From contig JANQJK010000009.1 of assembly GCA_028281665.1 (NCBI GenBank), positions 1-64,000 on the forward strand: a stretch of DNA of 64,000 bases, in the 5' to 3' direction. The position numbers and the translations under genes were made by a program. Positions 1-9,133 of the stretch are shown in pieces. Position 1 is the stretch's first letter. Every line of letters starts with the position of its first letter. The stretch is from Hyphococcus sp. Its GTDB lineage: Bacteria > Pseudomonadota > Alphaproteobacteria > Caulobacterales > Parvularculaceae. The notes under the pieces are model-generated. The model had not been told where the DNA came from. It was given only the letters and a program-made list of their open reading frames with translations, and made no database searches.

Positions 1-401
1 TTCGACTGAAAAACGCTTCCTTTTCACGGCGGTCTCCTTCTCAAGAATATCGCCGGAAATCCAACAATGAGGCTGGACCATTTTCACAATGGCGCCTCAA
101 TGACGGAATTAAAGCAAACGCATCTGAACTTGGCGCATGCCAAGCACGCCTGAGAACAACCGCTAAATAAGAGAGTACGAATTCGAGCATAGATGCGCTG
201 TTCGAACAATAGAAATTGTTCAGCACATACCGGCCGCCCATTGCTGACTTCAATTTCTCGATTTGTCGAATGCGATTCGACATTCGGTTTGCGCCAAATC
301 GAACTTTCTTTTCTCGAAGTGAGCGAGAGCAAACACGATAGCTTCAACAAGATGGTTGGATGTGACCACTGTGAACAGTCACTTGGAACTCCCGACTATT
401 C
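1..401. other. No supported gene
   Basis: This stretch at the window edge holds only short reading frames on both strands with no recognisable domain. It lies downstream of the minus-strand operon that ends at 402. I saw no hairpin followed by a T tract on the minus strand that would mark the operon end. Confidence 0.6.
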
Positions 402-1601
402 CTATACAACCCCCTTGCTTCGCAGCGTTTCGATATCATCGCCACTAAGACCTAGCAAATTTCCATAAACCTCTTCTGTGTGCTCGCCATACTCCGGGCC
501 GGCCCAACGTATTTCGCCGGGCGTCTTGGAGAGTTTCGGAAACACATTCTGCATTTTGAGGTTGTCCCACTTCTTGTGCGGAACATCAACGATCGCCTCA
601 CGCGCTCGAAAATGAGGGTCTTCCAGCATCTCCAGCGCCCGATAAACGCGGCCTGCCGGCACAGCGTTTTCGATCATCAATGCGTCGACTTCCGCCATGG
701 TTTTTGTTTTGGTCCACGCATTGATGATGTCATCAAGTTCGTTTTGGTTCGCGCCGCGCGCAATGTGCGTGGCGTAACGTTCATCGTCGGCGAGTTCGGG
801 ACGGTCCATCGCCGCGCACAAACGCTTGAAAACGGTGTCCTGATTGGCGCCGATTACAAATGAGCCGTCCTTGCAGTCATAGACGTTGGACGGCGCCACA
901 TTCGGCAAAACCGAACCGGAACGTTCGCGGATATAGTTCGAGATCGTATATTCCGGAATGGTGGCTTCCATGACGTTGAGCACCGATTCGTAAATCGCGC
1001 TATCAACAATCTGTCCCTCTCCGGTCCTGTTACGGTGCTCCAGCGCCGCCAACGCGCCGAGACAGGCATAGGTCGCGGCAAGAGAATCGCCAATGGAGAG
1101 ACCGGTGCGACACGTTTTCATGTCCGGATAGCCCGATAAATGGCGCATGCCGCCCATCGCCTCGCCGACCGATGCGTATCCTGCGCGGCTGGAGTAGGGA
1201 CCAGTTTGACCATAACCGGAAACGCGAACCATGATAACGCTGGGATTTATCTCCGACAGAACGTCATAACCAAGGCCCCATTTCTCCATCGTGCCAGGGC
1301 GAAAGTTCTCGATGACAATGTCCGCTTCGTTGACGAGCGCCTTGACGATGTCCCGCCCTTCGGGCACGCGCAAATTTGCCGTAACACAGCGTTTATTCCG
1401 GGCGCAGACTGTCCACCACAGCGGGTAATCGCCCCGCCCCCAGTCGCGCATGGGATCGCCCTTGCCCGGGGGCTCAACCTTGATAACGTCAGCGCCCATA
1501 TCAGCGAGCAGTTGCCCGCAAAACGGACCGGCAATGAGCTGGCCCAGTTCGATTACGCGAATATGCGTGAGCGGCCCTTTGCGTTCAGCTTGATCAGTCA
1601 C
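402..1601 (-). CDS. Class III CoA-transferase (CaiB/BaiF family)
   Basis: Family III CoA-transferases move CoA between carboxylic acids in the cytosol through an aspartyl-CoA intermediate. The 399-residue protein has the family's usual length and opens with the typical IRVIELGQLIAGPFCGQLLADMGADVIKVEPP segment (quoted in part: VIELGQLIAGPFCGQ). The likely catalytic Asp is near residue 172 in the LSIGDSLAATYA segment. I chose the GTG at 1601 because an AAGGAA ribosome site lies 9 nt before it and it falls 17 bp after the stop of the upstream hydantoinase B gene; a longer reading frame would overlap that gene. It is the last gene of a tight four-gene operon. The substrate is unknown, but CoA activation next to an HMG-CoA lyase-like enzyme suggests a branched hydroxy-dicarboxylate. 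The family call is firm; the substrate is inference. Confidence 0.9.
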   Translation of the reverse strand: MTDQAERKGPLTHIRVIELGQLIAGPFCGQLLADMGADVIKVEPPGKGDPMRDWGRGDYPLWWTVCARNKRCVTANLRVPEGRDIVKALVNEADIVIENFRPGTMEKWGLGYDVLSEINPSVIMVRVSGYGQTGPYSSRAGYASVGEAMGGMRHLSGYPDMKTCRTGLSIGDSLAATYACLGALAALEHRNRTGEGQIVDSAIYESVLNVMEATIPEYTISNYIRERSGSVLPNVAPSNVYDCKDGSFVIGANQDTVFKRLCAAMDRPELADDERYATHIARGANQNELDDIINAWTKTKTMAEVDALMIENAVPAGRVYRALEMLEDPHFRAREAIVDVPHKKWDNLKMQNVFPKLSKTPGEIRWAGPEYGEHTEEVYGNLLGLSGDDIETLRSKGVV

Positions 1602-1618
1602 GTGCAATGATTCCTTAG

Positions 1619-3487
1619 CTAACTGGCGGCGCCGCGCCAGACTGGTTGCACCGGCGCCGGCAGTCCGGTGTCTTCTTCGCAAGACGTCCGCAGCGCGTCG
1701 ATCGAAGGACCAAAGTCAAAAATGCCTGGTTCGCCGCGCGCCTCCTTTTTTTCTTGTCGAAGCGCTTGCGTGGCGGCTGTATCAACGCCGCCAGCACTGT
1801 CAATAACAACACCGTAATCGCGCGCACCCTCGCGCGTGACGAGACCGCGCCGAACTTCAAGCGCCACAAGTTCTGCATCGCGAGTTAAGGGATCGCCCCA
1901 ACCGCCGCCGCCCCACGTGACGTAGTGAAGAAGGTCGCCCGCTTCGACGCGCACCTTGTCAACCTTGGCGCCAATGGCGATCTTTGTCCCATCAGGTCGT
2001 TCGAGCTGTTTCCACGAACGCTTGGCCGGCTTGCCGCCATTAACGCCCCATGGGGGGATGAACCAGCGATCATCGTGAATCGAGATTTCGCCCGCTTGCG
2101 TGAAGCGATAGGTCATATGAATGCCGTTGCCACCCCGATTGAGGCCGGCGCCGCCTGAATCGGGCGCGCTTTCATATTTCTCAATGATCATCGGGAAGTA
2201 ACGTTCCAGAAATTCATTCGGGACATTGGTAAAGCCGGGCCAGAGAGAATGCCCATCCGGTCCGTCGCCGAAGGGCTTGCCCGGAATGCCGCCAAAACCA
2301 ATCTGAAAGAGCTGGAACCATTCGTTATTCTGGTCAAAGCCGGAGAACATCAAATGCGGACTTGAGGAGAAGCCGGCAGCGCACAAAAACTCCGGGGTCT
2401 TTTGACCGAGCAGCGCGCCCAGAACATCAAAGATGCGCCCCAGCGCATGAGTCCGGCACGAAAGCGCGGCCGGAAAGCGGGGCTTTAAGAGCGAGCCTTC
2501 GGGGATGCGCACGTCCACAAGGTCGTAAAACCCATCATTGAACAAGACCTGTGGATCAAAAACCATGATCATGTAGATGCCGAAGAACATCTTGAACATG
2601 TTCTCATTGAGGTAAAAGTTGATCGAGGAATCCGACTGCGGATCAGTGCCTTCAAAATCAAGTATGACTTTGTCGCCTTCGCGCCACATGGTGCATTTGA
2701 TTTTGAAAGGACCGGCGCCTTTCCCATCGTCGCATATATAGTCTTCGAACGTGACCGGCTCTTGGCCAACCGCCGTCTGGATGAGATGTTTCATGGCGCG
2801 ATGATTGCGCTGAAGAAGCTCGTCCATCGCCGAAACGAAAACATCGTCGCCAAATCGGTCGCAAATTTCATTGACGCGCAGCGCCGCGACGCGGCATGAG
2901 GCGACAATCGCATGCAGGTCCGCCTTATACCATTCCGGCATTCGGCTTTGGGTCATGGCGATTTTGAGAATGTCTTCCTGAAGCTCGCCTTTGCGGTAAA
3001 GCTTAACCGGCGGCAACCGCAAGCCCTCTTCGAAAATCGACGCGGCGTCCGTCGGCAAAGACCCCGGCACTTTGCCGCCAACGTCCGTCATGTGGCCGAA
3101 CATCGCCGCCCAGGCGATGATCCTTCCGGCGCGATAGACGGGCACAATAATCAGCTGATCATTGACGTGACTGATCGCGCCTTCGCAGGAATAGGGATCA
3201 TTCAAAAGAATGACATCCCCTTCCTCGATCTCGCCGTCAAAGGCTTTGAGGAAACCGTCAATAAAGGAACCAAACTGGCCGACCACCATATTGCCGTGGC
3301 GCTCGGCGATCAGCGGAAAGGCGTCGCCCTGTTCGCGAATGCCCGGCGACAGGGCCGTGCGAAAGAGCGTCGCGTCCATTTCAACCCGCGCATTGCGCAG
3401 CGCATTTTCGATAATGTCGAGCGACACCGGATCAACATCGACCGTGTTGAACTGAGCGTCGCCGTTTTCTATGAGCTTTGCTGGCAT
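1619..3487 (-). CDS. Hydantoinase B/oxoprolinase family protein (HyuB-like)
   Basis: HyuB-type subunits pair with HyuA to open cyclic amides (N-methylhydantoin, 5-oxoproline) in an ATP-dependent reaction, or form carboxylases for acetone or acetophenone. The 622-residue protein starts with the family pattern DPVSLDIIENALRNARVEMD and contains the GDVILLNDPY and HVNDQ segments typical of HyuB. The C-terminus is glycine-rich (GGGWGDPLTRD), as usual. The ATG at 3487 has a GGAG about 8 nt upstream. It lies 14 bp after hyuA and 17 bp before the CoA-transferase, so the two subunits are surely co-expressed. The exact reaction (amidohydrolase or carboxylase) cannot be told from sequence alone. Confidence 0.88.
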   Translation of the reverse strand: MPAKLIENGDAQFNTVDVDPVSLDIIENALRNARVEMDATLFRTALSPGIREQGDAFPLIAERHGNMVVGQFGSFIDGFLKAFDGEIEEGDVILLNDPYSCEGAISHVNDQLIIVPVYRAGRIIAWAAMFGHMTDVGGKVPGSLPTDAASIFEEGLRLPPVKLYRKGELQEDILKIAMTQSRMPEWYKADLHAIVASCRVAALRVNEICDRFGDDVFVSAMDELLQRNHRAMKHLIQTAVGQEPVTFEDYICDDGKGAGPFKIKCTMWREGDKVILDFEGTDPQSDSSINFYLNENMFKMFFGIYMIMVFDPQVLFNDGFYDLVDVRIPEGSLLKPRFPAALSCRTHALGRIFDVLGALLGQKTPEFLCAAGFSSSPHLMFSGFDQNNEWFQLFQIGFGGIPGKPFGDGPDGHSLWPGFTNVPNEFLERYFPMIIEKYESAPDSGGAGLNRGGNGIHMTYRFTQAGEISIHDDRWFIPPWGVNGGKPAKRSWKQLERPDGTKIAIGAKVDKVRVEAGDLLHYVTWGGGGWGDPLTRDAELVALEVRRGLVTREGARDYGVVIDSAGGVDTAATQALRQEKKEARGEPGIFDFGPSIDALRTSCEEDTGLPAPVQPVWRGAAS

Positions 3488-3501
3488 GATCTCGCTCCGT
3501 T

Positions 3502-5550
3502 CTATTGCGGCGTAATGAGGATATTGCCGAAAGGATCAACCTCGCCCACATGCTCGGGTAAAATAAGCGTTGTGGAGTCCATTTCGGTAATGATGGCGGC
3601 GCCGTTGATCTTATCGCCCGCGCGCAGCTTCGCGCGATCATAGATTACCGCCGCGTGCCCACCGCCGCCGGACCATATTTGATGATCGCGCAGTTTGGCC
3701 GCATCCGGATTGCCATCGCCTTTTTCAATCTCAAGCGTTGGCAAGTTGTATTCGCGGCCAAGCGCCACAGCGCGCAAATTCACGACCTCATGTTCCGTTT
3801 CCATATTGAACGTGAACATTCGCCGATGTTCAGCATCGAACTCGTCACAAAGACGTTCGAGGCCGCGCTCATTAAACCCGCTCGCCTCCACCGGCATCGT
3901 AATCTCGAAACCCTGGCCGTAGTAGCGCATGTCAATGGCATAGCGTATGGAGATTTCGTCCTTCCCGACGCCTTCGCTCATCAGTTCAGCCTGTACGAGC
4001 CCGCCAAGCTCATCGAGCGTCGTCATGATTTTTTCGTTCGATGTTTCGCTCCGTCGGAGCGAGTAGCTTTGGGCCGCTTCAGCGCGCATCCGTGTTGTGG
4101 CGTCTCCGAGCGCGCACAGAACGCCCGGCGAGTTCGGCACGATCACCGGCCACGACCCCATCAATTTCGCAACCGCGTTTGAATGAAGCGATCCAGCGCC
4201 GCCGAAGCCCATGAGCGCAAAGTCGCGGGGGTCGTATCCCTGCTGCACCGATATCATACGCAGCGCGCCAAACATGTTTTCGTTGACGATATCGATAATC
4301 CCCGCCGCGGCTTCGTGAAGGCCGATGCCGAGACCGTCAGCGATTGTCTGCACCGCTTTTGTCGCAGCTTCCCGATCGAGTTTGAACGTCCCGCCAAGCA
4401 ACGCTTCGGGAAGATTGCCCAGTACGACATTGGCGTCCGTCACGGTCGGTTTGTCGCCGCCCTTGCCGTAAGCAGCCGGTCCGGGATCGGCGCCGGCGCT
4501 CTCCGGGCCCACGCGCAACGCTTTCGTGAGTTCCGGCACATGGGCGATGGATCCGCCGCCGGCCCCGACCGTTTTAACGTCCAACGAAGAGACGCGTACG
4601 GAGAGATGCCCGACATCCGTATTGCGCACGAGCCGCGGTTCAGCATTCTCGATCAGCGCGACGTCTGTCGACGTGCCGCCGACATCAAGCGTCAGGATGT
4701 TTTTGAAACCCGCGTGTTTCGCCACCCAAAGGGCGCCCGTAACCCCGCCGGCGGGTCCGGACATTAAAAGGTTCACCGGGGCGTCTTGTGCTTTGTCCGC
4801 AGACATCAAACCACCGTCGGATCGTAAAAGGCTTATCCGCCCCTCCATGCCCAATCCGCGCAATTCGTCCTTGAGGTTTTTAACGTAGCGCCCAACAATT
4901 GGCCGCACCGCTGAATTGGCGACCGTCGTCAGCGCGCGCTCATATTCATACATCTCAGGAAGTATGTCGCTGGAAAGCGAGACCGGCGCGTCGCCGAACA
5001 CATCTTTTGCGATTTGGCCGATCTGTCGCTCGTGCTCGCCGTTGAGATATGAATTCATCAGACATATTGTGACTGCCTCGACGCCCTGTGCTTTTAAAGC
5101 CTCAAGCGCTTCTCGCGCCTTACGTTCATCAACCGGCCGCAGCTCCTTACCTTGAGCATCCATTCGGCCTGACACTTCAATGGTGTGCTCCAGCTTCGCC
5201 ATCGGCTCCGGTTTCGGCCAGATGATCCAGGCTGCAAGACCGCCGGGCACCAATGAGCGCGCTACTTGCAAGGTCTGCTTGTAGCCCTCGGTCACGACCA
5301 AGCCGACTTTCGCGCCCTTTCCTTCCAGGACGGCGTTGGTGGCGACGGTCGTACCATGCATGAAGTAGTCGATCTCCGAGGCGTTGATGCCCGCTGCCCC
5401 GCACACCTCTTTCGCGCCAGCGATTACTGCTTCTGAGGGATCGCCTGGCGTTGACGGCGTTTTGTTTCTGAAAAACGCGCCCGTGTCCTCATTGTACAGA
5501 AGAAAGTCAGTGAAAGTGCCGCCAACATCGACGCCTAGACGGTATGTCAA
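3502..5550 (-). CDS. Hydantoinase A/oxoprolinase family protein (HyuA-like)
   Basis: This is the ATP-binding partner of HyuB. The 682-residue protein begins with an ASKHA-type phosphate motif (RLGVDVGGTFTDFLLY), continues with the family segments HGTTVATNAVLEGKGAKVG and SGPAGGVTGA, and has ILTLDVGGTSTDV in the second ATPase half, so the full two-lobed fold is present. Translation very probably starts at a TTG (5550): the reading frame there is preceded at a 5-nt spacing by a perfect AAGGAGG (5556-5562), which overlaps the stop codon of the HMG-CoA lyase-like gene and implies translational coupling. With HyuB it probably converts a cyclic amide or ketone to an acid that the CoA-transferase then activates; that order is inferred. 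Confidence 0.88.
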   Translation of the reverse strand: MTYRLGVDVGGTFTDFLLYNEDTGAFFRNKTPSTPGDPSEAVIAGAKEVCGAAGINASEIDYFMHGTTVATNAVLEGKGAKVGLVVTEGYKQTLQVARSLVPGGLAAWIIWPKPEPMAKLEHTIEVSGRMDAQGKELRPVDERKAREALEALKAQGVEAVTICLMNSYLNGEHERQIGQIAKDVFGDAPVSLSSDILPEMYEYERALTTVANSAVRPIVGRYVKNLKDELRGLGMEGRISLLRSDGGLMSADKAQDAPVNLLMSGPAGGVTGALWVAKHAGFKNILTLDVGGTSTDVALIENAEPRLVRNTDVGHLSVRVSSLDVKTVGAGGGSIAHVPELTKALRVGPESAGADPGPAAYGKGGDKPTVTDANVVLGNLPEALLGGTFKLDREAATKAVQTIADGLGIGLHEAAAGIIDIVNENMFGALRMISVQQGYDPRDFALMGFGGAGSLHSNAVAKLMGSWPVIVPNSPGVLCALGDATTRMRAEAAQSYSLRRSETSNEKIMTTLDELGGLVQAELMSEGVGKDEISIRYAIDMRYYGQGFEITMPVEASGFNERGLERLCDEFDAEHRRMFTFNMETEHEVVNLRAVALGREYNLPTLEIEKGDGNPDAAKLRDHQIWSGGGGHAAVIYDRAKLRAGDKINGAAIITEMDSTTLILPEHVGEVDPFGNILITPQ

Positions 5551-5555
5551 ATGAG

Positions 5556-5562
5556 CCTCCTT
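5556..5562 (-). promoter_or_regulatory. Strong Shine-Dalgarno that fixes the hyuA TTG start
   Basis: On the minus strand this reads AAGGAGG, a full anti-16S match, five bases before the TTG at 5550. It overlaps the TAA stop (5561-5563) of the preceding gene. Confidence 0.7.
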
Positions 5563-6496
5563 AGGCTGCGGTACTTTTGTGTTCGTTTTTGTTAGGCGCC
5601 GGGAAACGACCAGCTTTCGAAACCATGGCCGGCGTTTCTTTGCCCATCATGCCGGCGAGCCACTTGGAGGAGTCGATAAGTGCGTCGAGCGACAAACCCG
5701 TTGAAACATCGCCGCGCTGAAGCATGTAGACGAGATCTTCTGTCGGAATGTTGCCGGTCGCCGCCGGCGCGAATGGGCAGCCGCCAATCCCGCCAAGGCT
5801 TGAATCAAGCGTTCGGACGCCGGCCTCGACGGCTGCGTAGGCGTTCGCGAGGCCGGTGTTGCGCGTATTATGAAAATGGGCGCGCAACGGCATTTGAGGC
5901 AAAGCCTTTCGGACTTTTGTGATGAGGTCTTTGACGCGCCACGGATCACCCACGCCAATCGTATCAGCGAGCGCAATTTCGCGCGGTCCCGCCGCAGCGG
6001 CTCTTTCTGCGATCGCTACGACTTTGTCTGGCGCCACCTCTCCCTCAAACGGACAACCAAACGCCGCCGATATTGTTATGCTCGCGCTGCGTCCGGCGCT
6101 ATTTGCGCGCTCCACAATTTCACAAGCAATGTTGACGGACTCTTCAGACGACTGACCCTGGTTTTTACCGGCGAAGGTATCGCTGGTGAGCGCGACCGCG
6201 CCGAGCTCGTCAATGTCTGTTTCCAGCGCCCGCTCGGCGCCGCGCTTGTTCAGGACCAGGCCGATATACGTTACCCCGGCGCGCCGCGGCAGCCGTGCAA
6301 TCAAATCTTCCGCACCCGCCATTTGCGGCACGCGTTTTGGATTAACGAAGCTCGCAACTTCGAGGCGCCTTGCGCCAGCCGCAATCGACCGCTCGATCAA
6401 TGCGAGCCTGTTGTCGAGCGACACGATCTCGGGCTCGTTTTGCAGGCCGTCTCGTGGACCGACTTCGACAATTTCGACGCATGGACTTGACGTCAT
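5561..6496 (-). CDS. Hydroxymethylglutaryl-CoA lyase-like protein
   Basis: HMG-CoA lyases cleave HMG-CoA to acetyl-CoA and acetoacetate; homologues cleave related 3-hydroxy-acyl-CoAs such as citramalyl-CoA. The 311-residue protein starts with VEIVEVGPRDGLQNE and carries the active-site cysteine loop SSLGGIGGCPFAPAATGN, both diagnostic. The metal-ligand HFHNTRNTGLANA segment is present. I chose the ATG at 6496; a TTG 39 nt upstream would lie inside the operator palindrome. It is the first gene of the operon, 67 bp after the gntR stop. Its place beside a CoA-transferase and HyuAB suggests that it does the final C-C cleavage of the pathway product rather than leucine degradation, since the other leucine genes are absent here. 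Confidence 0.88.
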   Translation of the reverse strand: MTSSPCVEIVEVGPRDGLQNEPEIVSLDNRLALIERSIAAGARRLEVASFVNPKRVPQMAGAEDLIARLPRRAGVTYIGLVLNKRGAERALETDIDELGAVALTSDTFAGKNQGQSSEESVNIACEIVERANSAGRSASITISAAFGCPFEGEVAPDKVVAIAERAAAAGPREIALADTIGVGDPWRVKDLITKVRKALPQMPLRAHFHNTRNTGLANAYAAVEAGVRTLDSSLGGIGGCPFAPAATGNIPTEDLVYMLQRGDVSTGLSLDALIDSSKWLAGMMGKETPAMVSKAGRFPAPNKNEHKSTAA

Positions 6497-6523
6497 TTCA
6501 GTGTTCCGGCCTGAGCTTGAAGA

Positions 6524-6537
6524 AATTGTATACAATT
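6524..6537. promoter_or_regulatory. Palindromic operator for the GntR/FCD repressor
   Basis: The sequence AATTGTATACAATT is a perfect 14-bp palindrome in the 67-bp gap between gntR and the first catabolic gene, 28 bp before the ATG. Its core TTGTATACAA recurs upstream of gntR at 7340-7349. Short T-rich/A-rich palindromes of this size are typical of FCD-subfamily GntR operators. Confidence 0.7.
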
Positions 6538-6563
6538 AAGGCGTGCGGGAGTCTACCCGCCCC

Positions 6564-7256
6564 TTAACCGGCACGCCTCGCGGCCTTCTCAACACGCGCC
6601 GAGGCCGCATGACCGTCCAAATAGCTGTCGCGATAGAGATCAGACGCAGCGAGAATATGAGCCCGCATCAACTGTTCGGCGAGCGGGCCGTTCTGAGCTT
6701 CAATCGCACGAGCGATATCGCGGTGAAAATCGTCGCTGCGACGCAGATCATTGGTCGAGTATTGAATGGCGGTCCTTACGACAATGGCTTGCTCAACAAG
6801 GCGGGCGATAAACTCCTTTAACCTCGCGTTGCCCGCGGCTTCACAAATAAGATCGTGAAACTGACGGTTCAGCTCCAGAAATCGATCGATGCGCCGGCGC
6901 CCTTTGAGGGTTGCATCTCTATGCATTTCCTCTGTAAATTCAATAAGTTGATTAGCCTGCGCCTGGCTTCTTCGCAATGCCGCCTTATAAGCCGCAAAAC
7001 CCTCCAGCATGGCGCGCAGTTCGAACAGGTCGGCAATATCATCGCGCCCCCAATCAACAACAAATGCGCCGCGATTGGGATGAATCACAACAAATGATTC
7101 AAGCGCGAGGCGGCGCAGCGCCTCACGAACGGGTGTTCGACTGACGCCGCAAGTATCGGCGAGTTCTTCCTCGCTCAGCCGTTCGCCCGCCGAAAATCGC
7201 CCTTCGAGAAGCAGCTCTCGGATTTTGAGATAAGCTCGTTCGCTTGCGGTAGACAT
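6564..7256 (-). CDS. GntR-family regulator, FCD subfamily
   Basis: A 230-residue DNA-binding repressor. Residues about 5-70 form the winged helix (KIRELLLEGRFSAGERLSEE, then CGVSRTPVREALRRLALE, the family signature), and the rest is an all-helical FCD ligand domain with the usual metal-site histidines (RQFHDLICEAAGN, MRAHI). I chose the ATG at 7256 over an upstream codon at 7286 because it sits directly before the conserved helix. The gene lies immediately upstream of the hyu/HMG-CoA lyase-like operon in the same orientation. Identical palindromes before itself and before the operon point to control of both, probably relieved by a carboxylate from the pathway. Confidence 0.92.
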   Translation of the reverse strand: MSTASERAYLKIRELLLEGRFSAGERLSEEELADTCGVSRTPVREALRRLALESFVVIHPNRGAFVVDWGRDDIADLFELRAMLEGFAAYKAALRRSQAQANQLIEFTEEMHRDATLKGRRRIDRFLELNRQFHDLICEAAGNARLKEFIARLVEQAIVVRTAIQYSTNDLRRSDDFHRDIARAIEAQNGPLAEQLMRAHILAASDLYRDSYLDGHAASARVEKAARRAG

Positions 7257-7339
7257 GGCGACCCCGTCAAAAGAACAGCGCTGCAATCGCTAAATTGGCG
7301 CTTGAGACTGAAGCTAATCTCTAGCAAGCATCACAATTT

Positions 7340-7349
7340 TTGTATACAA
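7340..7349. promoter_or_regulatory. Second copy of the GntR operator core
   Basis: TTGTATACAA, a 10-bp perfect palindrome, lies 84 bp upstream of the gntR start and matches the core of the 6524-6537 site. It suggests autoregulation. Confidence 0.6.
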
Positions 7350-7859
7350 TTATTTGAAGCCACCGAGCTGCTGAATACAACCGGCAGCCAATCAGGAGAA
7401 CGCGCTCAGTGTCCCTGCGGAAGACTACAAGCATGAGAGACTGCTTTCTCGAGTAATTATGAGAAGGCTTAAATCATGCTAAAAAATCCTATATATCAAC
7501 AAGTTACAAAATGTCTGACTACGAACATGTTTTGTAGATTTTTTTGACTTTTTGGATCGTTTTCCGGCGTTTTGCATTTCTCTTGGCTCCTATACGGCTC
7601 CCAGAAATTCGCATTTCGGCCGACAGATTATCAATCCTCTGACCGACCTGAATCGGGCAGATTTCAGCCGCATTGAGAGAACGAAAAGCTCTCAGATAAC
7701 TCCCAGGTTTTTGTCTAAATTCGCGCCTCATCTGTCAATTGAGAATCGCTCCTCGGCCAGAACGCGAGCGGGAGCTGTCAGACACGCCATTTATCTAATT
7801 TGTGCCGCGTCTGAGACCATTGAAGCCCTCCCCTGCGTGACATCCAAGGGAGGCGCATA
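7350..7859. other. Intergenic region, left edge of the genomic island
   Basis: This stretch of about 500 bp holds no convincing gene. It contains an AT-rich segment at 7480-7560 with an imperfect inverted repeat (7506-7514 against 7525-7535) and a T tract. The left attachment site of the island should lie here because the integrase begins at 7860, but no tRNA gene is present and I could not find a matching direct repeat at the far end. Confidence 0.45.
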
Positions 7860-9059
7860 ATGTCGATCGTCAAGTTGACCAAAACCATCATTCATGACGC
7901 TGAGCCGAAGGACACAGCTTATGAGCTTCGTGACACCGAAGTCAGGGGCTTTTTGTGCAAAATCAATCCTACTGGCACCAAATCGTTCTACCTCTCCTAC
8001 CGGACGCAGACCCGGCAGCGCCGAAAACTAAAGGTCGGCGATTATGGCGTCTACAAGGTCCAGGAAGCGCGAGAGATTGCGCGAAAATGGCTACAGGAAG
8101 TCCGCGAGGGCGGCGATCCCAGTCAGCGCCGCTCGGAAAAGCGCGATACGCCGACGCTCAGCTACCTCTGCGACCGCTTTATGCGCGACCATTCCGAGCT
8201 CTTCAACAAGCCCTCGACGCAGAGAGGCTACCAACAGCAAATTGCGCAGCGCATCGAACCCAGCATGGGCAAAATGCTGATCTCTGAAGTCTGCCGCGCC
8301 GACATCTTGAAGATGATGCGCGACAATGCTTATGCCCCAATACAGGCCAATCGCACGCTGGCTTTGCTTAAGAAAATGTTCAACTGTGCTGAGCTTTGGG
8401 GATTGCGCGAGGAAGGGACCAACCCCTGCCGGCTTGTCAAAATGTATCCGACCAAGCCAAAGACGCGTCTCCTTACAGACGCCGAAGTCAAAGCGATTTT
8501 CGAAGCGATGGAGACGATTGAATACGAACAGCGTATTCCATGGGTTTTCACACTGGCTTGTCGATTACAATTTGCCTTCGCTGCTCGGATCAATGAGATC
8601 CTGAACCTGGAATGGGCATGGGTGGATTTCGAAAAGGCTATCATCCGTTGGCCCGACTCGAAAACTGGCGTCATGGAGAAGTACATCGACCCTGACACGC
8701 TTCAGCTTTTGGAAGACGCCCCGTCACGGGATGCTTCGGACTATGTTTGTCCCGCTGTTACCGACGCCTGTCGACCGCTCAGTTGCGACGTCTATTACTC
8801 ATCTGGGTGGCGGCGAATCTTGGAGAAAGCAGGCGTGGAGCATTGCGGCACACACCATGTTCGCCACCGCGCAGCGACCGATATCGCCAATGCCGTCGAT
8901 AATGTCCGCACGGGTATGCAGATGACCGGCCACAAGACGGTGCAAATGTTCATGCGTTATGTGCATCCGGAAGAAAGTCGTATTCGTAAAGCACAGGCAA
9001 AAATTCGAAAATCAAGATTCTCGCTGTTGCAGGAGGACGCTGACTCTTCTCATAAGTAG
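7860..9059 (+). CDS. Tyrosine recombinase/integrase
   Basis: A site-specific recombinase of 399 residues, the usual size for island integrases of the P4/DUF4102 type. The N-terminal arm-binding part (about 1-90: ELRDTEVRGFLCKINPTG, then KLKVGDYGVYKVQEAR) is followed by a SAM-like core-binding domain and the catalytic domain. Catalytic residues visible are Arg243 (AARINEILNLEW), Lys268, His332 and Arg335 (THHVRHRAATD), His358 (MTGHKTVQMF) and Tyr367. All are present, so the enzyme looks intact. A GGGAGG precedes the ATG by 8 nt. It marks the left end of a region of mobile and defence-like genes. No tRNA or clear att repeat was seen next to it. Confidence 0.95.
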   Translation: MSIVKLTKTIIHDAEPKDTAYELRDTEVRGFLCKINPTGTKSFYLSYRTQTRQRRKLKVGDYGVYKVQEAREIARKWLQEVREGGDPSQRRSEKRDTPTLSYLCDRFMRDHSELFNKPSTQRGYQQQIAQRIEPSMGKMLISEVCRADILKMMRDNAYAPIQANRTLALLKKMFNCAELWGLREEGTNPCRLVKMYPTKPKTRLLTDAEVKAIFEAMETIEYEQRIPWVFTLACRLQFAFAARINEILNLEWAWVDFEKAIIRWPDSKTGVMEKYIDPDTLQLLEDAPSRDASDYVCPAVTDACRPLSCDVYYSSGWRRILEKAGVEHCGTHHVRHRAATDIANAVDNVRTGMQMTGHKTVQMFMRYVHPEESRIRKAQAKIRKSRFSLLQEDADSSHK

Positions 9060-9133
9060 CAGCATCGAGAAACCGTGTGGATGCGCACACTTCGATGCGT
9101 GCGAATTAATCGTGCGTCTGATACCCTGCTCAA

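Noticed and set aside
7506-7535. Terminator or integrase core site in the AT-rich region
   Set aside because: The inverted repeat is imperfect (two extra bases in one arm) and there is no matching copy at the other end of the island.
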